Part shown: positions 8,725 to 16,557 of the stretch, one piece after another
Position numbering within the stretch: the first letter of the stretch is position 1
Layout: each line of letters starts with the position of its first letter
Assembly: GCF_037126435.1 (NCBI RefSeq)
Contig: NZ_CP147020.1
Location: 3,576,001-3,640,000, forward strand
Source of the DNA: Bernardetia sp. ABR2-2B
Lineage (GTDB): Bacteria; Bacteroidota; Bacteroidia; Cytophagales; Bernardetiaceae
Reading direction: 5' to 3'
DNA length: 64,000 nucleotides
The notes under the pieces: model-generated
Database searches by the model: none
Told to the model about the DNA's origin: nothing
What the model saw: the letters and a program-made list of their open reading frames with translations, nothing else
Translations under genes and position numbers: made by a program

Positions 8725-10491
8725 ATGTCTTACGCCCTTCAACCCATTTGGAATATTGCTCACATTTGCCATAAACACGGCATCGAAAACGTAATAATTT
8801 CTCCCGGTTCTCGGTCTGCTCCTCTTACCTTGTCTTTTGTAAGGCATAAAAATTTGAATTGCAAAGTAGTAGCAGATGAGCGTTCGGCTGCTTTTATTGC
8901 CTTAGGAATTGCACAACAGACAAACAAACCTGTTGTTTTGATTTGTACTTCGGGTTCGGCTGCCTATAATTATGCCCCAGCAATTGCAGAAGCCTATTTT
9001 GGGCAGATTCCTTTGCTTGTCTTTACGGCTGACCGTCCTCCAGAATGGATAGACCAGTTCGATGGACAAACTATCAGACAGACCAATATTTATGGCAAAC
9101 ATGTAAAGGAAAGTTATACCTTGCCTGTTGATTTATCGCATCAAGACGCTGTTTGGCATGTCGAACGTACTATTTCAGAAGCTATAAATTTATCCAAGAC
9201 TTATCCTTTTGCACCTGTTCATATCAATGCGCCTTTTCGTGAGCCATTTTATCCACCTGTCGAAAGTCAAGAGGAACAAAAGGAAGAAGATATAAATAAT
9301 TTTTATGAAAATCAGATAAAATACGATATTGATGTAAAAATTATAGAACAAATTCATAGCCGTCCCAAAATCAGAACACAGCATTGGGAAGACTTACTAG
9401 ATGTTTGGAACAGAACAGAAAAAAAATTGATTGTAGGAGGACAAATGCGTTATAATGAACGTTTGATTACTGCATTGAACGGTTTGGAAGTTACTGTTGT
9501 GGCTGACGTAATTTCAAATCTTCATACTGTCAAAAATAGCATTCAACATCAAGATGTATTTTTGATGAACAGAGAAAGCCTAGAAGAACTCAGACCAGAG
9601 TTATTGATTACATTCGGAAAGTCAGTCATTTCAAAAAACCTCAAAAAATTCTTGCGTGAATATCCTGCGATTGAGCATTGGCATATTCAACCTGCTGGAA
9701 TTGCTGCTGATACTTTTCAGTCGCTTACAAAAGTAATTCCTCTTAATCCTTCTTATTTTTTTAGAAAGGTTTTGGAGAAGCAAACGACTTTTGCAGAGTC
9801 GTACCGTCAATCTTTTTTTGTAGATAATTGGCGAGGAACAGATGCAGAAATTACAAAACTAAATGCTAATTTCTTCGAAGAGCAACCTTTTTCAGAGTTT
9901 GAAGCTGTAAAAATGCTAATGGATATAGTACCAGAACACTCTAATATTCATTTGGCAAATAGCATGAGCGTACGTTATGCAAATTATTTTAATACAGGAA
10001 AAAAGATAGAGTTTTTTTCCAATCGTGGTACAAGTGGGATTGATGGTTCTACAAGTACAGCTATCGGACACGCTCTTGCAGACGAGGAAATTTTGAATGT
10101 TTTACTGACTGGTGATGTTGCTTTTTTCTATGATAGAAATGCGTTTTGGAATAATTATCTACCAAAAAACTTGATTGTAATTCTACTCAATAATCAAGGA
10201 GGAGGAATTTTTAAGATGCTTCCTGATTGTGCCAAACAGCCCGAATCCGATGAGTTTTTTGTAATCAAACAGCCTTTGAATGCAGGAAAACTAAGTAAAG
10301 AATTTGAACTAGAATATACATTTTGCGAAAATAAAAGTAAAATTGAATTTCAAGAAGCCTTAGGAAAATTAGAGTTAGATGTAGAAAAACGAAGCCAAAC
10401 TTCTATTATTGAAGTCAAAACAAGTATAGAAATAAATACAAAGGTTTTTCAAGACTATAAAAAAGCTGTTAAGTTTTTGGAGGTGGATTGA
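8725..10491 (+). CDS. menD: MenD, 2-succinyl-5-enolpyruvyl-6-hydroxy-3-cyclohexene-1-carboxylate synthase
   Basis: A 588-residue thiamine-diphosphate enzyme, full family length. It adds a succinyl-semialdehyde unit from 2-oxoglutarate to isochorismate in menaquinone synthesis. The N-terminal PYR domain carries the MenD signature I-S-P-G-S-R-S-A-P-L-T (about residues 25-35) and the catalytic Glu region A-D-E-R-S-A-A-F. The C-terminal domain has S-N-R-G-T-S-G-I-D-G-S-T-S-T-A-I-G and the ThDP-Mg motif beginning G-D-V-A-F-F-Y-D and ending N-N-Q-G-G-G-I-F. It starts at ATG 8725, with no other men gene beside it; menC is at 24933-25979. Confidence 0.95.
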   Translation: MSYALQPIWNIAHICHKHGIENVIISPGSRSAPLTLSFVRHKNLNCKVVADERSAAFIALGIAQQTNKPVVLICTSGSAAYNYAPAIAEAYFGQIPLLVFTADRPPEWIDQFDGQTIRQTNIYGKHVKESYTLPVDLSHQDAVWHVERTISEAINLSKTYPFAPVHINAPFREPFYPPVESQEEQKEEDINNFYENQIKYDIDVKIIEQIHSRPKIRTQHWEDLLDVWNRTEKKLIVGGQMRYNERLITALNGLEVTVVADVISNLHTVKNSIQHQDVFLMNRESLEELRPELLITFGKSVISKNLKKFLREYPAIEHWHIQPAGIAADTFQSLTKVIPLNPSYFFRKVLEKQTTFAESYRQSFFVDNWRGTDAEITKLNANFFEEQPFSEFEAVKMLMDIVPEHSNIHLANSMSVRYANYFNTGKKIEFFSNRGTSGIDGSTSTAIGHALADEEILNVLLTGDVAFFYDRNAFWNNYLPKNLIVILLNNQGGGIFKMLPDCAKQPESDEFFVIKQPLNAGKLSKEFELEYTFCENKSKIEFQEALGKLELDVEKRSQTSIIEVKTSIEINTKVFQDYKKAVKFLEVD

Positions 10492-10502
10492 TGAATTTAA
10501 TA

Positions 10503-11189
10503 TTATTGTAAAATTTTATCTTCATATTTAACTGGAAATAATTCTAACTCAAAAGCACTTCTTATTTTCGAAGTAAATTCATTTTTACAGCATAGAAACA
10601 TATCAAGATTCTCTGAAGTTGTGATACACCATTTCATACTTTTAGGAAATAAGTATGTACAATAGTCAAAGCCTAATTCTTGCTGCCACTCAAAATAATC
10701 TTCAATAGTAAGATTCTCTATCTCCTGTTTTGGATTTATTTTATCAATTGAATGTCTATAAATATCTTCTACAAATAAATTTAGAGGTTCATTTTTTAAA
10801 ATCTTTTCAATTCCTGATTTTAAATTCGAAATAGTTAGGTTTCCAAGAGTTTTAATTGCTGGTGTTCGCTTAATTTTATTCAAGACATTATAGTCATAAT
10901 CTACATTGAATCTCTCAGCAATTTCTTTTAAAGTTGTTGGGCGAAATAGTTTGTTTTCATTTGGATTAAGAAATAAACCAAACTCTTTTTCAATTTTTAT
11001 CCTTTTATTGGTTTCTTCTATCGTTTCGTTTTTTAAAGGGTAATTGTCAAAAGGAAAATCATCAACTATTCCAACCTTCCAATGAATCAGAAAGTAATCA
11101 TTAAATTCATTAGGGATTATATCTGAAATGCTATTCCAACTTTTGCTTCGTATTTCATAGAATTGTTTTATCCAATCAAACTTGTTCAT
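10503..11189 (-). CDS. Hypothetical protein
   Basis: A 228-residue soluble protein from ATG 11189 that I do not recognise. It has no signal peptide or membrane segment. It is rich in Ile, Asn, Glu, Trp and Phe, with a Trp-rich start (D-W-I-K-Q-F-Y-E) and a later stretch with several Cys and Trp (F-D-Y-C-T-Y-L-F-P-K-S-M-K-W-C, then F-L-C-C). The start codon lies 3 bases beyond the stop of the SpoU methyltransferase, so the two are surely cotranscribed. It ends 11 bases from the stop of the oppositely oriented menD. The irregular composition resembles accessory or immunity-type proteins, but nothing proves it. Confidence 0.65.
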   Translation of the reverse strand: MNKFDWIKQFYEIRSKSWNSISDIIPNEFNDYFLIHWKVGIVDDFPFDNYPLKNETIEETNKRIKIEKEFGLFLNPNENKLFRPTTLKEIAERFNVDYDYNVLNKIKRTPAIKTLGNLTISNLKSGIEKILKNEPLNLFVEDIYRHSIDKINPKQEIENLTIEDYFEWQQELGFDYCTYLFPKSMKWCITTSENLDMFLCCKNEFTSKIRSAFELELFPVKYEDKILQ

Positions 11190-11192
11190 TTT

Positions 11193-11819
11193 CTAGTCTT
11201 CTTTTTTTTTGTGTTTTGCTTTATGCTGGTATTTCTTCTGTCCTCTTTTATATTTTTTTTGAAACTCTCTCCTTTGCTTCGTTATCTCATAAAGGACAAT
11301 TCCTGTTGAAGTTGCCAAATTTAAACTTTCAACTATTCCATACATCGGAATATTCACACAAAACTCACTTTTTTCAATTGCCAGTTCACTTATGCCCCTT
11401 GATTCATTTCCAAACCAAACAGCTAATCTAATTTGTGTGTAGTCTCCTTCATGTAACACTACATTTTCTTCGCCTTTTATATGTGGAGAAGTTACTATAG
11501 ATACAAACCTTTTCTTTTCTAAATGTTCGAAACATTCTTCTGTACTATTAAACCTTTTAACAAACGTCCATTTGATTGCTGAAACAGATGCTTTTGCTAA
11601 ACTTTTTCTACTTCTTATTTCTTGCCAATCGTCAGGTAGTTTATTTCTACTATCAATAATGTATAGCTTTTCAACTCCAAGAGCATTTATATTTCTAATT
11701 GTCCTTCCTATATTTTTATAATCGTTCGGCTCTTCTAGAACAGCAATTAGGTTTTTACACCGAAATTCTTTTATAGCATCTGCTCTTTTTCTAAGTGAGC
11801 TTTTTTCTTTTTCTCCCAT
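11193..11819 (-). CDS. TrmH/SpoU-family RNA 2'-O-ribose methyltransferase
   Basis: A 208-residue SPOUT methyltransferase. The three conserved SpoU motifs are visible: motif 1 N-I-G-R-T-I-R-N (about residues 37-44), motif 2 W-F-G-N-E-S-R-G-I (about 135-143) and motif 3 E-S-L-N-L-A-T-S-T-G-I (about 164-174), which make the knotted SAM site. The length is close to TrmH (tRNA Gm18), but substrate cannot be settled between tRNA and rRNA. The C-terminal 30 residues are a basic Lys/Arg/His/Gln tail that could contact RNA. It starts at ATG 11819; the hypothetical gene follows after 3 bases. Confidence 0.88.
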   Translation of the reverse strand: MGEKEKSSLRKRADAIKEFRCKNLIAVLEEPNDYKNIGRTIRNINALGVEKLYIIDSRNKLPDDWQEIRSRKSLAKASVSAIKWTFVKRFNSTEECFEHLEKKRFVSIVTSPHIKGEENVVLHEGDYTQIRLAVWFGNESRGISELAIEKSEFCVNIPMYGIVESLNLATSTGIVLYEITKQRREFQKKYKRGQKKYQHKAKHKKKED

Positions 11820-11848
11820 TTCTTTTTTTACGTTTAATGATGATTTAT

Positions 11849-13558
11849 CTACCCCTTAATCAACTTATCCCCCAAAGAATTCGCTTTTGAATTATTAAAC
11901 TGTTTCAAAAACTGCCCTAGCTCTGGGAAAGAGACTTTTTTGGGCTTGTATTTTTTGGCAAGTTTTAGATAATCTTTGTCCTTAGTTTGAGAGTATAGAG
12001 CCACAGCACAAAACAAACGCACCTCTTGACGCTCCAACCCTTTGAGTAACTCTTGTTTTATTTCTTCATCTTTATCTAAGGCAGAAAGAGCCAAAATAGC
12101 TCTCATCTGACGAGTTTGTAGTGCATAATAGGTTTTGTTTTTCCATTTAGAAGCCGTTTTGGGAAGAGGCAAATACAACTCTTTTATAAGTGCTGTTCTG
12201 CTTCTTTCATCATTTAGTTTTGATAAATTTTGAGCAATATTCATCGATTCAGGTAAATAATCATATTCCAATAAGCTAATCAAAACATCGTGCATATTAG
12301 GCGATTTTTTTCTAACTAAAGTCGTTGTTATTTCCCTTGTCAGTTTTATTTCTTTTGTCTCTTTAAGAAGCTGTATTAAAAGCCATTGTCCATGTTGTCT
12401 GTTCGCAAGTGTATTGATTATATTTTTGCGTTCTCTATCAACTAAGGAATAATAATTACTGAACGTGTGAAGCAATTCAGAATCAGAAGCATCGGCAGCT
12501 AAAGTAGCGACCAATAAGTTTTGCGAGTTAATGTATCTTTTCGAATCGTTAGAAATAGAGTTTCTCAGAGAATCAATAAGCTTTGACCTATTTTTTTTCT
12601 GAATGTAATTCTTTATATGAATTCTACCTAAAAGAAGAGCGTTTTCCTTTGAAAATTCAAAACGTGCATATTTGGGAACAGAGGCATAAAATTCAGCTTT
12701 TTGTATCATTTCTAAAGAAGGAGAGGTTTCAGTTTCCTCATTTTTCTTTTCCTTGTCATTTCTTTCAATATCTTCTTTTTTTGCCAAAATACGTCCCAAT
12801 TCTTTGTAAGTATCAGGATTTTGAGCATCAACTTCTAATGAATGATGCAGTCTCTTGATAACCAAACTTTCTAAAGAATCCTGTTCTTTTTTATTATCTG
12901 TCTTTATTTTAGCTTGATAAATGGCTGCGTTGGTAAGGTAATGACTGTTTTCTGGGTAGAGTTCTGCAAGTTGTTTGTGATAGACAAATGAGCTATCAAA
13001 CTCTCTATTCATCTCATAAAAATTAGCCAAACGTTCTAAAACAAACTCCTCATATGGATAAATTTTGTAAGCAGCTCGGTAGGCTATAATTCCTTTTTGC
13101 CAATATTTTAAGAAGGGAGTAGAGGTATTTTCTAGAAAATCTTGTTCATAGAGTGATAAATTTTCTTCTATATCTTTTTCTGAATACGTTTTGAGATAAA
13201 TAGAAGGAGCATTTTGCTCTGCTTTTTCGAAAAAAACATTACCAATATTCATATGAAGAACATAATCAGAGGGCTTACCTTTCAATCCTTCACTCCAAAT
13301 ATCGATAGCCATTTTCCATTCTCCCAAATGGTAATTCATTTTTCCTAATACGGAACGAGAATCCGAATCATCTGGATCGTGTTCTAAGTTTTGGCGTAAT
13401 AGTATTTTTGCTTCGTTATGATTTCCTGCATTAAAAAGTGAGATGGCATCATCTAAAGAGTGAGGAATAGAAGCTGTTTGTGCAATTACTGAAATGTTCA
13501 TCAAATAAAAACAGCATAGGCAAAAGCAAAAGACAGAAGAAAGAATATATTTTTTCAT
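11849..13558 (-). CDS. Exported TPR-repeat protein
   Basis: The frame opens at 13606, but ATG 13558 begins a good signal peptide (M-K-K-Y-I-L, a Cys/Phe/Leu-rich core, S-V-I-A-Q), so I take 569 residues. TPR units follow, the clearest at about residues 35-105 (A-I-S-L-F-N-A-G-N-H-N-E-A-K, then L-G-K-M-N-Y-H-L-G-E-W) and about 150-260. The C-terminal half is helical with HEAT-like segments (A-L-S-A-L-D-K-D-E-E-I-K-Q-E-L-L-K-G-L). It is probably a periplasmic scaffold. It lies 29 bases upstream of the SpoU gene on the same strand and may start that operon. Confidence 0.75.
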   Translation of the reverse strand: MKKYILSSVFCFCLCCFYLMNISVIAQTASIPHSLDDAISLFNAGNHNEAKILLRQNLEHDPDDSDSRSVLGKMNYHLGEWKMAIDIWSEGLKGKPSDYVLHMNIGNVFFEKAEQNAPSIYLKTYSEKDIEENLSLYEQDFLENTSTPFLKYWQKGIIAYRAAYKIYPYEEFVLERLANFYEMNREFDSSFVYHKQLAELYPENSHYLTNAAIYQAKIKTDNKKEQDSLESLVIKRLHHSLEVDAQNPDTYKELGRILAKKEDIERNDKEKKNEETETSPSLEMIQKAEFYASVPKYARFEFSKENALLLGRIHIKNYIQKKNRSKLIDSLRNSISNDSKRYINSQNLLVATLAADASDSELLHTFSNYYSLVDRERKNIINTLANRQHGQWLLIQLLKETKEIKLTREITTTLVRKKSPNMHDVLISLLEYDYLPESMNIAQNLSKLNDERSRTALIKELYLPLPKTASKWKNKTYYALQTRQMRAILALSALDKDEEIKQELLKGLERQEVRLFCAVALYSQTKDKDYLKLAKKYKPKKVSFPELGQFLKQFNNSKANSLGDKLIKG

Positions 13559-13746
13559 TATCGATGTATCTAGGTTAGAACAAGCCCTTAGCTCTTGAAA
13601 GGACAACTACAAGATAGATAAATAAAAGAAAATTCTGAAATAAGCTACTTTTATAATCTATTGTTCTAATTTAAACGCAAAAAAAATGATTCTAGTTGCA
13701 AATGCCTTTTTGTAGGTTTAAAAGGCTTACCTTTTACTGGATATAA

Positions 13747-14655
13747 TTAGTACAAATCATCTAATCGCATATATAAATATTTGCTCACAGCAATATAAGC
13801 ACTAATTGTATTGATACTCACACCCAAAACTAAAATAATAAAACCAAGACCAAGAATAGAACCCATATAATCAAAAGCATTGAGTTCTGGAATCCAAATT
13901 GCAAAACCTTTCGCAAGAACAAGTACCAAAACATAAGCGATAAGCCCACCAATAATTCCGTGAATAAGCGCACGACGAAGAAATGGTTTTTTGATAAAGA
14001 ATGGAGTTGCCCCGACAAGTTGCATACTGCGAATCAGAAAACGCTGTGAAAAAAGAGCAAGACGAACACCACTATCGATTAGAATAATGGCAGCAATAAA
14101 AAAGATGACAGCAAAAGCAAAGAAAATATAACTAATCGTTTGAAGATTTTTAGTGATTTCCTCAATATATTTATCCTTAAAGTCTACTTCATAAACGCCT
14201 TCTATACTTTCAATTTGAGCCTTTAATAAAGCCATTTTATCTTTTTGATAATAAGATTCTTCTACATTGATATAATAAGCATCAGGCAAACGGTTTTCTC
14301 CTACCAAAAATTCTTCAAATTCTACACCTGCTTCTTGTCGCATCATTTTGGCTGCTTCTTCACTTGCCATAAAACGAATACGAGGTTTTCCTTGTTCATT
14401 TTTCAAGACAAAATCTAGTTGAGTGAGCTTTTTCTGAATACTCAAACGCTGATTTTCATTGACATCTCTACGCAAATACACTTCTACTTCTACATTTTGT
14501 TTTGTTCTGATAGAAAACTGATAGGTATAAATCAGAATCAAACCCAAAAGTCCAGTAATAAAAAGTGCCAACGTAATATTGACTAGCACTCCCATATATG
14601 GATAAGAGCCAATACGTTTTTTGGAAAAAGGACGGTTGATAGAAGGAAATTGCAA
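13747..14655 (-). CDS. ftsX: FtsX, permease-like cell-division protein
   Basis: A 302-residue FtsX with four membrane helices: one at about residues 25-45, then a large external loop to about 170, then three at about 175-195, 230-250 and 270-290. FtsX with the ATPase FtsE regulates peptidoglycan hydrolases at the septum. The loop and the S-Q-R-F-L-I-R-S-M-Q-L-V-G-A-T motif ahead of the third helix are family hallmarks. The start codon is TTG at 14655: an in-frame stop lies four codons upstream, and the next Met (residue 22) would cut into the conserved S-K-K-R-I-G-S-Y-P. ftsE is not adjacent, as is usual in Bacteroidota. Confidence 0.9.
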   Translation of the reverse strand: MQFPSINRPFSKKRIGSYPYMGVLVNITLALFITGLLGLILIYTYQFSIRTKQNVEVEVYLRRDVNENQRLSIQKKLTQLDFVLKNEQGKPRIRFMASEEAAKMMRQEAGVEFEEFLVGENRLPDAYYINVEESYYQKDKMALLKAQIESIEGVYEVDFKDKYIEEITKNLQTISYIFFAFAVIFFIAAIILIDSGVRLALFSQRFLIRSMQLVGATPFFIKKPFLRRALIHGIIGGLIAYVLVLVLAKGFAIWIPELNAFDYMGSILGLGFIILVLGVSINTISAYIAVSKYLYMRLDDLY

Positions 14656-14841
14656 TTCTTTGAGTGATTAATTAAATTTCAATTATTTGATTGATTAGCG
14701 TTTTACAAAAATACTAAAAAGTAATTTGTTTGTTAGAAAAAATGTAGTTTCTATTTATTCTTTTACTCTTTTAGCTGCTTTTGACTAATGAATTTTTAGC
14801 ATTACTATCTTTAACAAAAAAAGAATATTTCATTCAAATAC

Positions 14842-14870
14842 TTGTAAATCCAAATAATTCCTTAATTTTG
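14842..14870 (+). promoter_or_regulatory. Putative guaB promoter, Bacteroidota type
   Basis: TTG at 14842-14844, then 18 bases, then TAATTTTG at 14863-14870, which matches TAnnTTTG. This predicts an RNA start near 14877 and a leader of about 25 bases before the guaB ATG. The spacing is one base shorter than the usual 19-21. Confidence 0.45.
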
Positions 14871-14902
14871 TATGGCAAATAGAAACATTACATTATTTGC
14901 AC

Positions 14903-16447
14903 ATGTCTGAAAATTCCACAACCCAAAATGGTGCAGCTACAACTAGCCACCCAAACCTACAAAGCCAGAATATTTCTGATGCTTTTGCTTCCAAATTCTT
15001 GATGGAAGCTCTCACTTACGACGATGTATTGCTCGTTCCTGCTTATTCTGAAACACTTCCTAGAAATACGCAAACCAAAACTAAGCTCACTAAGAAAATC
15101 ACATTGAATGTTCCGATTGTTTCGGCTGCAATGGATACGGTTAGTGAAGCTGAAATGGCGATTGCTATTGCTCAAGAAGGTGGAATTGCTTTTATTCATA
15201 AAAATATGAGTATTACACGCCAAGCCGAACAGGTAAGAAAAGTAAAACGCTCTGAAAGTGGAATGATAACCGACCCAGTAACTGTTTTTCCTACTCAAAC
15301 ACTTGCAGATGCAAACCGATTGATGAAAGAGTTCAAAATTGGAGGTATTCCTGTTGTTGATGAAAATAAAAAATTAGTTGGAATCCTTACAAATAGAGAT
15401 TTGCGCTTTCAAAAAGACCTTTCTCTTCCTGTTTCGGATATCATGACTTCTGAAAATCTCATTACAGCAAAGGAAGGCGTTGATTTAGCACAAGCAGAAT
15501 CTATTTTAGATGCCAATAAGATAGAAAAGTTATTAATCATTGATGATGAAAATAATCTTGTAGGTCTGATTACTTACAAGGATATTCTCAAAAACAGTGA
15601 CCGTCCGAATGCCTGTAAAGATGAGCGTGGTCGTTTGCGTGTTGGTGCTGCTGTTGGAGTTACTGGTGATACACTAGAAAGAGTGGCTGCACTTGTAAAG
15701 TCTGAGGTTGATGTAATTACGATTGATACAGCTCACGGACACTCAAAAGGTGTTATTGATATGCTAAAGAAAGTAAAATCTACTTATCCAAAGCTTCAAG
15801 TTATTGTAGGAAATGTAGCTACTGGTGTAGCAGCAAAAGCTCTAGCTGATGCAGGTGCAGATGCCGTAAAAGTTGGTGTAGGGCCTGGAAGTATTTGTAC
15901 GACGAGAATTATTGCAGGTGTAGGAATGCCACAACTGTCAGCCGTTTTTGAAGCTGCACAAGCTGTAAAAGGAACAGGAGTTCCAGTTATTGCAGATGGA
16001 GGTGTTCGTTTTTCGGGAGATTTAGTCAAAGCAATTGCAGCAGGTGCATCTTGTATTATGATAGGTTCGCTTTTGGCAGGAACAGACGAAGCTCCAGGGG
16101 AAATGATAATTTATGAAGGAAGAAAGTTCAAATATTATCGTGGAATGGGTTCAATTGAGGCAATGGAAGAAGGCTCAAAAGACCGTTATTTCCAAGATAC
16201 AGAAGATGATATTAAAAAACTTGTGCCAGAAGGAATTACTGGAAGAGTCGCCTACAAAGGAAAAGCTGCCGAAGTAATTTATCAACTTGTTGGAGGACTA
16301 AAAGCAGGAATGGGCTATTGTGGTGCAGCTTCAATTGAAGACTTGCAAAAAGCACAGTTTGTCAAAATTACAAATGCAGGAATGAGAGAAAGTCATCCAC
16401 ACGATGTAATGATAACTCGTGAAGCTCCGAATTATAGTAGAAATTAA
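14903..16447 (+). CDS. guaB: Inosine-5'-monophosphate dehydrogenase
   Basis: A 514-residue IMPDH, which oxidises IMP to XMP with NAD+ in the committed step of GMP synthesis. ATG 14903 is preferred over the in-frame TTG at 14897. The barrel begins [10 protein letters not shown]; two CBS domains sit at about residues 110-225 (D-P-V-T-V-F-P and I-M-T-S-E-N-L-I). The catalytic loop G-P-G-S-I-C-T-T-R with its active Cys is at about 323-331, and the flap G-M-G-S-I-E-A-M at about 405. A 20-residue N-terminal Ser/Thr/Asn extension precedes the core. It has its own promoter candidate and terminator. Confidence 0.97.
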   Translation: MSENSTTQNGAATTSHPNLQSQNISDAFASKFLMEALTYDDVLLVPAYSETLPRNTQTKTKLTKKITLNVPIVSAAMDTVSEAEMAIAIAQEGGIAFIHKNMSITRQAEQVRKVKRSESGMITDPVTVFPTQTLADANRLMKEFKIGGIPVVDENKKLVGILTNRDLRFQKDLSLPVSDIMTSENLITAKEGVDLAQAESILDANKIEKLLIIDDENNLVGLITYKDILKNSDRPNACKDERGRLRVGAAVGVTGDTLERVAALVKSEVDVITIDTAHGHSKGVIDMLKKVKSTYPKLQVIVGNVATGVAAKALADAGADAVKVGVGPGSICTTRIIAGVGMPQLSAVFEAAQAVKGTGVPVIADGGVRFSGDLVKAIAAGASCIMIGSLLAGTDEAPGEMIIYEGRKFKYYRGMGSIEAMEEGSKDRYFQDTEDDIKKLVPEGITGRVAYKGKAAEVIYQLVGGLKAGMGYCGAASIEDLQKAQFVKITNAGMRESHPHDVMITREAPNYSRN

Positions 16448-16466
16448 TAATTGATGTAAGAAAAAT

Positions 16467-16512
16467 AAAGCCATTATAATTCTAGTCAAATAGTTTTATA
16501 ATGGCTTTTTTC
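16467..16512 (+). terminator. guaB terminator
   Basis: Arms AAAGCCATTATA (16467-16478) and TATAATGGCTTT (16497-16508) pair perfectly and are followed by a T-run. Confidence 0.9.
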
Positions 16513-16557
16513 TTTTTAGAAAGGTTAGTTTTTTATAATCTTTTACTTGATTTTTAT

